Source of the DNA: Marinobacter sp. SS5-14b
GTDB taxonomy: Bacteria; Pseudomonadota; Gammaproteobacteria; Pseudomonadales; Oleiphilaceae
Assembly: GCF_030541005.1 (NCBI RefSeq)
Contig: NZ_JASSVM010000002.1
Coordinates: forward strand, 1-64,000
DNA: 64,000 nucleotides
Reading direction: 5' to 3'
Positions within the stretch are counted from its first letter, which is position 1; the number at the start of each line of letters is the position of its first letter. The notes below the pieces were generated by a model. That model saw nothing but the letters and a program-made list of their open reading frames with translations. It was not told where the DNA came from and did not search any database. The position numbers and the translations under genes were made by a program. Positions 44,955-54,145 of this stretch are shown in pieces.

Positions 44955-45970
44955 GACCGGGCTCCCTCGCTGTTCATTTGTTTTTGCTGACGCTCCGCCA
45001 TCTGACCACCCATCGCCATGGACATCACGGCCATACGGATCGCAATGCCATTGGTGACCTGGTTAAGAATCACCGATTGGGGCCCGTCTGCCACTGCGGA
45101 TTCGATTTCAACACCGCGATTGATCGGGCCCGGGTGCATCACAATGCAGTCCGGCTTCGCCAACGCCAGCTTCGCCTGATTCAACCCGTACAAGCGGTAG
45201 AACTCCCGTTCGCTGGGCAACAACGCCCCTTCCATACGCTCGTTCTGCAGGCGCAGCATGATCACCACGTCCAGATCTTTCATGCCCCGGGCCATATCGT
45301 ATTCGACCTTGCAACCCAAGCTCTCCACATCCCGCGGCAACAGCGTGCCCGGCGCAATCACCCGCACCTCTTCAGCACCCAGCTCGTTGAGTGCGCGGAT
45401 CTGGGAGCGAGCCACCCGGGAGTGAAGAATATCTCCAACAATAGCTACCTTGAGTCCGGTGAAGCCGCCCTTGTGCTGGCGGATGGTGAGCATGTCGAGC
45501 ATCGCCTGGGTCGGGTGTGCGTGGCGGCCGTCACCGGCGTTGATGATGGCCACTCCGGGGGTCACACTTTCAGCGATGAAGTGCGGCGCTCCGCTCTGGG
45601 AATGGCGCACCACAAACATGTCGCTGGCCATGGCCTCCAGGTTGAGCAGGGTGTCCGACAGAGACTCACCTTTGGAGGTGGCAGACGTTGAAATGTCCAG
45701 ATTCAGGACGTCGGCAGACAATCGCTTGGCGGCCAGCTCGAAGGTGCTTCGGGTCCGTGTGCTGGACTCAAAGAACAAGTTCACCACCGTTCTCCCCCGC
45801 AACAACGGGACTTTTTTGATACTGCGCTCACCGACTTCGATAAACGAGTCTGCGGTGTCCAGAATGTCCGTGAGCAGTTCGCGGTTCAGGCCGTCCAGGG
45901 TCAGAAAATGCCGCAACTGACCCTCCCGGGTCAGTTGCAAGTGGTTCGGGGAAGGGTCGTTTGCGGTCAT
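44951..45970 (-). CDS. pyrB: Aspartate carbamoyltransferase PyrB
   Basis: 339 residues. Carbamoyl-phosphate loop [12 protein letters not shown], the [12 protein letters not shown] motif and [12 protein letters not shown] are present. It joins carbamoyl phosphate and aspartate in pyrimidine synthesis. An N-terminal extension of about 20 residues compared with E. coli fits the Pseudomonas-type enzyme that forms a dodecamer with the inactive PyrX. It is translationally coupled to pyrX and lies 31 bp after pyrR. Confidence 0.95.
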   Translation of the reverse strand: MTANDPSPNHLQLTREGQLRHFLTLDGLNRELLTDILDTADSFIEVGERSIKKVPLLRGRTVVNLFFESSTRTRSTFELAAKRLSADVLNLDISTSATSKGESLSDTLLNLEAMASDMFVVRHSQSGAPHFIAESVTPGVAIINAGDGRHAHPTQAMLDMLTIRQHKGGFTGLKVAIVGDILHSRVARSQIRALNELGAEEVRVIAPGTLLPRDVESLGCKVEYDMARGMKDLDVVIMLRLQNERMEGALLPSEREFYRLYGLNQAKLALAKPDCIVMHPGPINRGVEIESAVADGPQSVILNQVTNGIAIRMAVMSMAMGGQMAERQQKQMNSEGARS

Positions 45971-46001
45971 GGCTCGCCTGTTATCAATGGGGAGGTGTTA
46001 C

Positions 46002-46511
46002 TTACTGCCCGGTTTCCTGTAATTCAATGTGCAGCGGCTCAGGGCCACGCAGCTTTACGCGCTGGTGCGCGTCCAGTGTCAGCACCCGGCCTGTCACATC
46101 CGGCTGAATCGGTAGCTCTCTGGCGCCCAGGTCAATCAATGTCGCCAGTATGATACTGGCTGGCCGGCCGTAATCGAAAATCTCGTTCATCGCAGCGCGG
46201 ATGGTACGGCCACTCATGATGACATCATCAATCAGAATAATGTCGCGGCCTTCGGTATCGAACGGCAGGCTCGAGGGCGTGACTTTCGGGTTCAGTCCGA
46301 TGCGACTGAAATCGTCCCGATAGAAGGAAATATCCAACTCGCCGTATGGCTCGGCAAGGCCAAGGCGCTTGCTCATGACATCCGCCAGCCACACTCCGCC
46401 GGTGCGGATACCGATCAGCGCAGGGGTGTCGACGCCACGCTGCTCCAGAATCCGGCGCAAACCGGCCTCCAGTCCGTCAAGCAACTGGTTGATATCGAGC
46501 AATGCGGTCAT
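46002..46511 (-). CDS. pyrR: PyrR regulatory protein / uracil phosphoribosyltransferase
   Basis: 169 residues of the type I phosphoribosyltransferase fold with the PRPP loop IILIDDVIMSGRTIRAA. PyrR proteins regulate pyr genes by RNA attenuation in Gram-positives and also have uracil phosphoribosyltransferase activity; in Pseudomonas-like bacteria it precedes pyrB, as here. I saw no obvious attenuator in the 31-bp pyrR-pyrB gap, so regulation through it in this operon is unproved. Confidence 0.93.
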   Translation of the reverse strand: MTALLDINQLLDGLEAGLRRILEQRGVDTPALIGIRTGGVWLADVMSKRLGLAEPYGELDISFYRDDFSRIGLNPKVTPSSLPFDTEGRDIILIDDVIMSGRTIRAAMNEIFDYGRPASIILATLIDLGARELPIQPDVTGRVLTLDAHQRVKLRGPEPLHIELQETGQ

Positions 46512-46530
46512 TCGAACCTCGTCAGTCAGG

Positions 46531-46962
46531 TCAGCCGGCCTGTTCCCGGCACCAGGTTTCCAATATCAACACGGCGGCCAGGTCGTCCACACCGTGGCGG
46601 CCAAAGTCCCGGCTGCCGCCTGCGGCCATCACTTCACCTTTGGCTTCAAAGCTGGTCAGCCGCTCGTCCACCATCTCGACAGGTACATGATAACGGCCGT
46701 GCAGTCGCTTGCCGAATTTCCGGGCCCGGGCACACATGTCGTTCTCGGTGTCATCCATGTTCAGCGGCAAACCCACCAACGCCAGGTCCGGCTGATATTC
46801 CGCCAGCAGTCGCTCGATGTGACTCCAGTCCGGAATGCCATCACGGGCCGGAATCATCGCCAGCGGCTGACCGGTACCGAGCATTTCCTGGCCCGAAGCC
46901 ACACCAATGCGACGGGTACCGAAATCAAACGCCATAAGTCTGCGGCTGCCGGGTTCAGGCAT
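46531..46962 (-). CDS. ruvX: Pre-16S rRNA nuclease / Holliday junction resolvase-like YqgF (RuvX)
   Basis: 143 residues of the RNase H-like YqgF family (MAFDFGTRRIGVASGQ; ALVGLPLNMDDTEN; MVDERLTS). Homologues mature 16S rRNA ends. The ATG at 46962 overlaps the algH stop by 8 bp; a start five codons upstream is less likely. Confidence 0.92.
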   Translation of the reverse strand: MPEPGSRRLMAFDFGTRRIGVASGQEMLGTGQPLAMIPARDGIPDWSHIERLLAEYQPDLALVGLPLNMDDTENDMCARARKFGKRLHGRYHVPVEMVDERLTSFEAKGEVMAAGGSRDFGRHGVDDLAAVLILETWCREQAG

Positions 46963-47521
46963 GACCCACCGAATCACTGAGCTGGTTCAGATCTACCCCG
47001 ATCAGCCGCAGTACCGCCTCATAGCGTTGTTCGACCGGGGTCCGGAACAGGATGTCGGTGCTGGCGGGGCAGGTCAGCCAGGCGTTGCTGCCGAGCTCTT
47101 CCTCCAGCTGGCCCTCACCCCAACCGGAATAACCGAGGGCGACCAAAAACTCCGCTGGGCCATCATCTTTACCGATACTTTCAAGAACATCCCGGGACGT
47201 TGTCAGCAGCACGTCGTCGGTCACCCGGGCCGTATTCTGCCATTCGCGCCCCGGCGAATGCAGCACAAATCCCCGTTCTGGCTGAACCGGCCCACCGGTA
47301 AAGACCGGCAAATCCAGCTCGCCGCCGTGCATGTCGAGCTGCTCCAGAATCTCCCCAAGATGGATGTCCAGAGGTTGATTGACCATCAACCCAAGAGCGC
47401 CCTCTTCGGAATGCTCACACAAATAAATCACACCGCCATGAAACCGCGGATCGGAAAGCCAGGGCGACGCCACCAGGAAGTGGTGCCGCAGGCTGCCAGT
47501 TGTGGTGCTGTTTTCTGTCAT
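46955..47521 (-). CDS. algH: AlgH/YqgE family protein (UPF0301)
   Basis: 188 residues with the family features LRHHFLVASPWLSDPRFHGGVIYLCEHSEEGALGLMVN (N-terminal half) and a GYSGWGEGQLEEEL segment. Biochemical role not settled; named from a Pseudomonas alginate regulator. It overlaps tonB by ATGA and ruvX by 8 bp, in the conserved order tonB-algH-ruvX-pyrR. Confidence 0.92.
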   Translation of the reverse strand: MTENSTTTGSLRHHFLVASPWLSDPRFHGGVIYLCEHSEEGALGLMVNQPLDIHLGEILEQLDMHGGELDLPVFTGGPVQPERGFVLHSPGREWQNTARVTDDVLLTTSRDVLESIGKDDGPAEFLVALGYSGWGEGQLEEELGSNAWLTCPASTDILFRTPVEQRYEAVLRLIGVDLNQLSDSVGHA

Positions 47522-48375
47522 CCTGAGCTGAGCCCCCGCTTCTGGAATGACCAGGTTCGTATGATTTCCAGCTCGTCGGCCTCCTGTCGCATTTCCTCGG
47601 GGAAAGGCGCAAACGGTGCGGCCATTCGAACAATACGGATGGCCGCATCATCCAACACGGTACTTCCTGAAGACTGGAGAATAGCCACTTCTTTGATTGT
47701 GCCATCTTTCCGCAGAGAAACCAGCATGCGCAAATCGCCATAAATACCAGCCCGGCGAGCCTCTGTGGGGTAGTTGATATTACCAACCCGGGTCACCTTG
47801 CCGACCCAGTTCTGAACATACCAGGCATTGTTGGATTTCAGGGTGGAGGCAGCCGTCACCCGCATGACCCTGGGCTTACGAGCGTAAGCCTGTTGCTGGG
47901 CATCGAAGCGGGCCTCCAGGCTGGCGATTTCCAGGCTGCGTTCCATCAGGCTTTTGCGCTCACTGCGGGGCAGCGGCTCCGGCTCGGTGCGTTCATCAGG
48001 CTGACGCACCTCCCTGCGCGCTTCACTGGTCTCGACCACGGCCCGCTCCTGGCTGGGCGACGGCTCTGTCGTGGATTGCGGTTCCGGTTGCACATTCGCC
48101 ATCTGAGGCTGGCTGGCCTCGGCTGGCTGGGGCGAGGTCATCTCCAGGGGCTCATCTTCGGTACCGCTGCCCTGCTGGTTGGTCTGGGCGAGAAAGTCAG
48201 CCTTTTCCGGAGCCTGCTCATCGTCAAACTGGGACAGGGTAATCTCCATGGTTTGCGCCGAGGAGCTGGGCAGTTCCGGCGCAAAGGTAATGCCCAGCAC
48301 GATAATGGCATGCACCGCCACTGCCATGAACAGGGTAAATGAAAACCGGTCGAAGTCGCTTACCTGAACTGCCAT
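47518..48375 (-). CDS. tonB: TonB-family energy transducer
   Basis: 285 residues. N-terminal membrane anchor (FSFTLFMAVAVHAIIVLGITF), a Gln/Pro/Glu-rich periplasmic linker (about 60-145) and a C-terminal TonB domain (NINYPTEARRAGIYGDLRM ... SSGSTVLDDAAIRIVRMAAPFAPFP). The position between gshB and algH matches the TonB3 locus of P. aeruginosa, which has been linked to twitching motility, and the pil/chp operon is next door here too. The name does not imply an iron-uptake role. Confidence 0.88.
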   Translation of the reverse strand: MAVQVSDFDRFSFTLFMAVAVHAIIVLGITFAPELPSSSAQTMEITLSQFDDEQAPEKADFLAQTNQQGSGTEDEPLEMTSPQPAEASQPQMANVQPEPQSTTEPSPSQERAVVETSEARREVRQPDERTEPEPLPRSERKSLMERSLEIASLEARFDAQQQAYARKPRVMRVTAASTLKSNNAWYVQNWVGKVTRVGNINYPTEARRAGIYGDLRMLVSLRKDGTIKEVAILQSSGSTVLDDAAIRIVRMAAPFAPFPEEMRQEADELEIIRTWSFQKRGLSSG

Positions 48376-48418
48376 TACTTATCCTGATTCTGCATCCCGG
48401 GCCCGGAAACCGCCGGCA

Positions 48419-49372
48419 TCAGCACTGCTTCAGGCGCCGCTCAACGGCGTCCATCAACATACCCGCAATATCGATTCCGAACGCTGTATCCAGCTCCCGG
48501 ATACAGGTCGGACTGGTTACATTGATCTCTGTGAGGTAGTCACCAATCACATCAAGGCCAACGAACATCAGCCCCTTCTGCTTGATCACCGGGGCCACCC
48601 TGGCACAGATTTCACGATCACGAGCGGTCAGTTCGCGCCCCTCACCCCGACCACCTGCGGCCAGGTTCCCGCGATTTTCACCCTGGGAAGGAATTCGCGC
48701 AAGGGCATAGGGTACCGGCTCGCCATCAATCAGCAGAATGCGCTTGTCACCATCGGAAATTTCAGGAACGAATTTCTGCGCCATGGCCTGATGAGCGCCA
48801 TAGTTGGTCAGGGTTTCAATAATGACACCCAGGTTGGCATCATTTTCCTTGACCCGGAAAATGGATCGGCCACCCATGCCATCCACCGGCTTCATGATGA
48901 TGTCACCATGCTCCGCGTAGAACTCCCGGAATCGCAGGGAAGATCGGGTAACGATCAATGGTGGTGTAAGATCCTCAAACTGCGCTGCGAACAGCTTTTC
49001 ATTGCAGTCTCGCAGGGTTGCCGCCGGATTGACCACCAGAGCACCTTGCTGTTCGGCTGCCTCCAGAATGTAGGTGGCCATCAGGAATTCACGATCAACC
49101 GGCGGATCTTTGCGCATCAGAATCACATCCAGGTCACCCAGGGCCCGATCCTGACTGGCACCAAAGCTGAACCAGTTTTCCGGGTCCATATGCACGGTGA
49201 GGCTTCGGGTATGGGCCCTGGCCTGACCACCGGCCAGATACAGATCTTGTTGCTCCATATACTCAATGTCCCAGCCCCGCTTCTGCGCAGCCAGCAACAT
49301 GGCGAGCGAACTGTCCTTCTTGAAATGGATGTCCTCGATAGGATCCATCACGATCCCGAGCCGGATTGCCAT
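48419..49372 (-). CDS. gshB: Glutathione synthetase
   Basis: 317 residues, the normal length, with ATP-grasp features (IMKPVDGMGGRSIFRVK, about 157-172) and a C-terminal INVTSPTCIRELD. It joins glycine to gamma-glutamylcysteine. It is the first gene of the minus-strand gshB-tonB-algH-ruvX unit and is divergent from pilG across 312 bp. Confidence 0.96.
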   Translation of the reverse strand: MAIRLGIVMDPIEDIHFKKDSSLAMLLAAQKRGWDIEYMEQQDLYLAGGQARAHTRSLTVHMDPENWFSFGASQDRALGDLDVILMRKDPPVDREFLMATYILEAAEQQGALVVNPAATLRDCNEKLFAAQFEDLTPPLIVTRSSLRFREFYAEHGDIIMKPVDGMGGRSIFRVKENDANLGVIIETLTNYGAHQAMAQKFVPEISDGDKRILLIDGEPVPYALARIPSQGENRGNLAAGGRGEGRELTARDREICARVAPVIKQKGLMFVGLDVIGDYLTEINVTSPTCIRELDTAFGIDIAGMLMDAVERRLKQC

Positions 49373-49684
49373 AGAGTCTCCTGGAGTATCTGTTTAAATG
49401 CCCGAGAAACGCGCTGCTGAAAACACGAACCGGTCAGCAGAGCGATCCCGATATAAAGTGCTATGATGAAGATGGTATTGTACCCCAGCCGCGAATGCAT
49501 CCGGAGAAATCCTGCGGTGAATACGTGACAACGGAAACAGAAGTACATTTGGTCACAAACTAATACTTTTTATCCGGCCATGGATACTCTATAAATGAGC
49601 GGGGTTTATAGAACAACCTTAAGGTTTGTGTTAAAAACCCTCTACAAAATAATGACACTCGCTTGAGCGCAAGGCAGTTGGACA
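49373..49684. promoter_or_regulatory. Divergent gshB-pilG regulatory region with two palindromes
   Basis: No gene here. Seen: an inverted repeat CTATAAA (49589-49595) / TTTATAG (49605-49611), a 12-bp perfect palindrome AACCTTAAGGTT (49615-49626), and a weak plus-strand promoter TTGTGT (49626-49631), 16 nt, AATAAT (49648-49653) for pilG. On the minus strand a TACAAT box lies near 49480 for gshB but without a clear -35. Confidence 0.45.
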
Positions 49685-50077
49685 ATGGATGACAACTTCG
49701 AGAACTTGAAGATCATGGTGATCGACGATAGCAAAACCATTCGTCGCACCGCAGAAACCCTTTTGAAAAAGGTTGGCTGTGAGGTCATCACTGCCACTGA
49801 CGGCTTTGACGCTCTGGCCAAAATCGCCGATTCCCAGCCGGATATCATTTTCGTTGATATTATGATGCCCCGCCTGGACGGCTATCAGACCTGCGCATTA
49901 ATCAAGAACAATTCCTCTTTCAAGAAGACGCCGGTTATCATGCTCTCGAGCAAGGACGGCCTGTTTGATAAAGCCAAAGGCCGTATCGTAGGCTCGGATC
50001 AGTACCTGACCAAACCCTTCAGCAAGGATGAGCTGCTCAATACCATCCGCCAATACACGCCGCAGGCGGAACAGTAA
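49685..50077 (+). CDS. pilG: Twitching-motility response regulator PilG
   Basis: 130 residues, a single receiver domain: acidic pocket MVIDDSKT, phospho-acceptor Asp in IIFVDIMMPRLDG, conserved Lys in YLTKPFSKDELL. In Pseudomonas PilG drives pilus extension and twitching and helps control cAMP. First gene of the pil-chp operon. Confidence 0.95.
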   Translation: MDDNFENLKIMVIDDSKTIRRTAETLLKKVGCEVITATDGFDALAKIADSQPDIIFVDIMMPRLDGYQTCALIKNNSSFKKTPVIMLSSKDGLFDKAKGRIVGSDQYLTKPFSKDELLNTIRQYTPQAEQ

Positions 50078-50109
50078 ACCTGCTGATACCCAGAACCATC
50101 GAGGAAACC

Positions 50110-50472
50110 ATGGCTCGCATTTTGATTGTTGACGATTCGCCAACTGAAGTTAAAAAGATCTCCACCATTCTGGAAAAGCACAATCACGAAGTGCTGACCG
50201 CCGATAACGGCGCCGATGGTGTTGCCAAAGCCCGTGCAGAAACACCCGATCTGGTGCTGATGGACGTGGTCATGCCCGGCCTGAACGGCTTTCAGGCAAC
50301 CCGCCAGCTCACCCGCGCACCGGAAACCGCCTCTATCCCGGTGGTGATCGTGACCACCAAGGATCAGGAAACGGATCGCGTGTGGGGAACCCGCCAGGGT
50401 GCCAAGGGTTACCTGGTAAAGCCAGTTAACGAAGACGATCTGATCAAAACAATCAACAGCCTGATTGCCTGA
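50110..50472 (+). CDS. pilH: Twitching-motility response regulator PilH
   Basis: 120 residues, a single receiver domain (ILIVDDSPTE; phospho-acceptor Asp in LVLMDVVMPGLNG; GYLVKPVNEDDL). PilH has a role opposite or complementary to PilG, perhaps as a phosphate sink. It lies 32 bp after pilG. Confidence 0.95.
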   Translation: MARILIVDDSPTEVKKISTILEKHNHEVLTADNGADGVAKARAETPDLVLMDVVMPGLNGFQATRQLTRAPETASIPVVIVTTKDQETDRVWGTRQGAKGYLVKPVNEDDLIKTINSLIA

Positions 50473-50492
50473 TCCTCAACCGTGGAGTAAGC

Positions 50493-51038
50493 ATGTCCGC
50501 CCAGGCCGCCCCTTTTGCCGTTCTGACGGATATCGCCCAGCGTAGCCGAGCCATGGCTTCCGGTCTGCCGGAGCAACAGGAAGCCGTTGAGCTGTGGAAC
50601 GGCATCGGCTTCATACTGGCCGGTGAGCGCTATGTTGCTCCTATGGGCGACATTACTGAAATCCTGCATGTACCCCGGTTTACGCACATTCCCGGGGTGC
50701 GTCCGTTTATGATGGGCGCCGCCAACGTTCGGGGCCGACTCCTGCCCCTGGTGGATCTCGCCGGCTTTTTTGATATTCCCCGGTCATCGCGCAGCCTGCG
50801 CGATCGCCGGGTTTTGGTTATTGAGCAGGGCGATATATTCAGCGGCCTGGTCGTAGACAGTGTTTTGGGCATGCAATACTTCGCAACAGACAGTTTCAGA
50901 GCCAACCCGGAAGGGGTGCCTGACAGCGTTCAGCCGTTTGTAGAAGGCGGATATGAACGTAACGAGGAGGTCTGGAAAGTGTTCTCTGCCGCCGATCTGG
51001 TGGATGACGAACGTTTTCTCGATGTCGCACAGTGGTAA
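50493..51038 (+). CDS. pilI: CheW-like coupling protein PilI
   Basis: 181 residues with a CheW domain (GIGFILAGERYVAPMGDITEIL near residue 32; ANVRGRLLPLVDLAGFF; RVLVIEQGDIFSGLVVDSVLG). It links the PilJ receptor to ChpA. AGGAG-like sequence (TGGAGT) precedes the ATG. Confidence 0.94.
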   Translation: MSAQAAPFAVLTDIAQRSRAMASGLPEQQEAVELWNGIGFILAGERYVAPMGDITEILHVPRFTHIPGVRPFMMGAANVRGRLLPLVDLAGFFDIPRSSRSLRDRRVLVIEQGDIFSGLVVDSVLGMQYFATDSFRANPEGVPDSVQPFVEGGYERNEEVWKVFSAADLVDDERFLDVAQW

Positions 51039-51131
51039 GGGTGATGGTACTGGCAGGAACATCACCCTGACCGTCTGATACCCGCTACAACAACTTGCCA
51101 TTTCCAGAAGAAAGAGGCCGGGAGCCAGAAG

Positions 51132-53207
51132 ATGAAAAACAGAGCCGGAAGACTCAGTATGGGACAGGGAGGCAACAAGCTGGTTGCCGGCCTGATCGCA
51201 GCACTGATTGCACTCACTATCCTGCTCGTTGTGGTGCTGTTCATCATCAACAAAGACAGCCAGAACGATCAGGAATACATCGCCAACACCGCAGAAATGC
51301 GGGTACTCTCACAGGAGATCGCGAAAAACGCGACGGAAGCTGCCGGCGGCACCGCCGAAGCCTTCGACCAGCTTCGCCGCTCCCGTGATGAGTTCCAGCA
51401 ACTCTGGACGAGCGTAACCGAGGGCAACCCCGAAACCGGCCTTCCCGCCAGTGAACTGGCCCAGCAAAGTGGCGTGCAGCAACACTGGGATACGGTTCGT
51501 GAAAACGCCGACAGTATTCTGTCCACCCGGGAAGCGGTACTCGGCCTGCATGAAGTAGCCCGCACCCTGAACGAAACCATTCCGCAGTTGCAGGTTGAGT
51601 ACGATGACATCGTACAGATCCTGCTGGACAACGGCGCACCGGCCGAGCAGATCTCCCTCGCCCAGCGCCAGTCGCTGCTGGCAGAGCGGATTGTTCGCTC
51701 GGTCAACAACGTACTGTCCGGTGATGAAGACGCCGTTATCGCCGCCGACCGCTTTGGTCGCGATGCCAGCCTGTTCGGACGGGTTCTGGATGGCCAGCTT
51801 AATGGTAACCCCGGCATGGGCATTACCCAGGTTGCTGATGAAGACGCCATATACGGCCTGGAAGCGGTTGACGAGCTTTTCGAATTCGTTTCCCAGAACG
51901 TAGACGCCATCCTTGAAGCCTCTCCCGACCTCTTCAAGGTTCGTACAGCGGCCAGCGACATTTTCCAGAACTCAGAGATCCTGCTGGCAGAACTGTCAGG
52001 CCTGGCCGACGAGTTCGGCTCACAGTCCGGCTCCCGGCTTGTCAGCCCGACCCTTGCCTTCTTTATTCTGGCGGCCATGGTGGCCATCGTTGTGTTCATC
52101 GGCTTCGCGCTTTACCGCGATGCCCAGTCTCGTCTGTCGACCACTCAGGAACAGAACGAACAAAACCAGAATGCGATCCTGCGACTGCTGGACGAACTGG
52201 CTGACCTCGCCGACGGTGACTTGACCACCGAGGCCACAGTAACCGAGGACTTCACCGGTGCCATCGCCGACTCCATCAACTACGCGATCGACCAGATGCG
52301 CGGATTGGTACAGGCGATTCGGGGTACTGCGGTACGGGTAGCATCTGCGGCCCAGGAAACCCAGGCCACGGCCATGCACCTGGCGGATGCTTCCGAGCAC
52401 CAGGCCCAGGAAATTGCCGGCGCCTCCGCCGCGGTGAATGAGATGGCGGTGTCCATCGACCAGGTATCCTCGAACGCGGCGGAATCCTCTGCGGTTGCGG
52501 AGCGGTCGGTTGCGATCGCGAAGAAAGGCGCGGAAGTGGTACAAAACACCATCCGTGGCATGGACAACATCCGTGAGCAGATCCAGGAAACCTCCAAACG
52601 GATCAAGCGTCTGGGTGAGTCCTCACAGGAAATCGGCGACATCGTATCCCTGATCAACGACATCGCCGACCAGACCAACATCCTGTCTCTGAACGCGGCG
52701 ATCCAGGCCTCCATGGCCGGTGACGCAGGCCGGGGCTTCGCGGTTGTTGCGGACGAAGTTCAGCGCCTCGCGGAACGTTCCTCTGCAGCAACCAAGCAGA
52801 TTGAAGCACTGGTTAAAACGATCCAGTCAGACACTAACGAAGCCGTTATCTCGATGGAGCACACCACCGCCGAGGTGGTCCGTGGTGCTCGTCTGGCCCA
52901 GGACGCGGGTATCGCACTCGAGGAAATCGAGAACGTATCCATGTCTCTGGCAGAATTGATCCAGAACATCTCCAACGCGGCCCGTCAGCAGTCGTCGTCG
53001 GCGGCGCACATCTCCAACACGATGAACGTCATCCAGGAAATCACCTCACAGACCTCGTCTGGTACCAATGCGACCGCCAAGTCCATCGGTAATCTGGCAG
53101 AGATGGCCTCTGAATTGCGGTCTTCCGTTGCTGGCTTCACCCTGCCTGACGAAGATGCCGCGGACGAGGAAGAAGACGAGAACAGCGACGTTCCGGTGGT
53201 CAGCTGA
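51132..53207 (+). CDS. pilJ: Methyl-accepting chemoreceptor PilJ
   Basis: 691 residues. Two membrane segments (about 17-39 and 304-325) enclose a periplasmic PilJ-type helical domain; then a HAMP-like region and a signalling domain whose hairpin tip reads DIADQTNILSLNAAI near residue 510. The tip has the normal AIQA but MAGDAGRGF instead of the common AGEAGRGF. Acidic C-terminal tail (EEDENSD). It senses signals for surface and pilus control. Confidence 0.94.
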   Translation: MKNRAGRLSMGQGGNKLVAGLIAALIALTILLVVVLFIINKDSQNDQEYIANTAEMRVLSQEIAKNATEAAGGTAEAFDQLRRSRDEFQQLWTSVTEGNPETGLPASELAQQSGVQQHWDTVRENADSILSTREAVLGLHEVARTLNETIPQLQVEYDDIVQILLDNGAPAEQISLAQRQSLLAERIVRSVNNVLSGDEDAVIAADRFGRDASLFGRVLDGQLNGNPGMGITQVADEDAIYGLEAVDELFEFVSQNVDAILEASPDLFKVRTAASDIFQNSEILLAELSGLADEFGSQSGSRLVSPTLAFFILAAMVAIVVFIGFALYRDAQSRLSTTQEQNEQNQNAILRLLDELADLADGDLTTEATVTEDFTGAIADSINYAIDQMRGLVQAIRGTAVRVASAAQETQATAMHLADASEHQAQEIAGASAAVNEMAVSIDQVSSNAAESSAVAERSVAIAKKGAEVVQNTIRGMDNIREQIQETSKRIKRLGESSQEIGDIVSLINDIADQTNILSLNAAIQASMAGDAGRGFAVVADEVQRLAERSSAATKQIEALVKTIQSDTNEAVISMEHTTAEVVRGARLAQDAGIALEEIENVSMSLAELIQNISNAARQQSSSAAHISNTMNVIQEITSQTSSGTNATAKSIGNLAEMASELRSSVAGFTLPDEDAADEEEDENSDVPVVS

Positions 53208-53234
53208 TCACCGGCCCGGGGCAGATGACGGTTT

Positions 53235-54134
53235 ATGGCTCAAACGCATAATCACCAGTCACCCGCCGAAGGCATCTGGTCACTGCGCAGACTTCCTGAC
53301 ATGGATGATGCGCAGTTCAGCCAGTGGCAGACTTTGCTGGAGCATCGCACCGGCATGACGCTGACGGCCGATCGCCGCTCTTTTCTGGAGACCAATCTTG
53401 GCATCCGGATGCGTGAAATCGGTTGCAGCAGCTACCAGGCCTATTACGAGCAGATCGTCTCAGGCCCGGATGCAGTCCGGGAATGGGCGACCCTGGTGGA
53501 TCGTCTCACCGTTCAGGAAACCCGATTTTTCCGGGACCCGGACGCCTGCAGACTGGTTTCCGACTATGTGATGACACGGCCCCGGGAACAATTGAAAAAG
53601 AGAGCGCTGGAAGCCTGGAGCGTTGGCTGCTCGACCGGTGAGGAACCCTACACTCTGGCGATGATTCTTAATGAGTGTATGAGCCAGCTGGGCATGCAAC
53701 CGCTGTATGGCGTCACGGGTTCGGATATCAGCCAGCCGGCCATTGAAAAAGCCAGGCAAGGCCTGTTCAGTGCCCGCAAGCTGCTGGGCATGGACGAAGA
53801 GATGAAATCACGGTATTTCCGGCCAGCCGAGCGGAATACCGTAGAAATTGTGAACAGCATCCGTGACCGGGTGTGCTTTGCCAGGCTGAATGTACTGGAT
53901 CTGGACAAAGCGCCCATGCACGGTATGAACATTATCTTCTGCCAGAACCTGCTGATTTATTTCCGCCGCTGGCGCCGGCGCGAAATTGTCAAACGGCTTG
54001 CAGAGCGTCTGGCACCGGGGGGCTTACTGGTGCTGGGCCAGGGCGAACTGACCGACTGGCAGCCGCCTGGCCTGCAGAGGGTACCCTCGGAACATGTACT
54101 GGCGTGGATCAAGCGCCAGTCCGACGAAGAATAA
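53235..54134 (+). CDS. pilK: CheR-type methyltransferase PilK
   Basis: 299 residues. CheR N-terminal helical domain (about 20-90), then the SAM-binding core with AWSVGCSTGEEPYTLAMIL and NIIFCQNLLIYFRRWRRREIV. It probably methylates glutamates of PilJ, opposing ChpB. It lies 28 bp after pilJ and 11 bp before chpA. Confidence 0.93.
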   Translation: MAQTHNHQSPAEGIWSLRRLPDMDDAQFSQWQTLLEHRTGMTLTADRRSFLETNLGIRMREIGCSSYQAYYEQIVSGPDAVREWATLVDRLTVQETRFFRDPDACRLVSDYVMTRPREQLKKRALEAWSVGCSTGEEPYTLAMILNECMSQLGMQPLYGVTGSDISQPAIEKARQGLFSARKLLGMDEEMKSRYFRPAERNTVEIVNSIRDRVCFARLNVLDLDKAPMHGMNIIFCQNLLIYFRRWRRREIVKRLAERLAPGGLLVLGQGELTDWQPPGLQRVPSEHVLAWIKRQSDEE

Positions 54135-54145
54135 CCGGAGTGGTT

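Noticed and set aside
53873..54145. Upstream extension of chpA
   Set aside because: It overlaps pilK in another frame; the ATG at 54146 has a ribosome-binding site and the family N-terminus.
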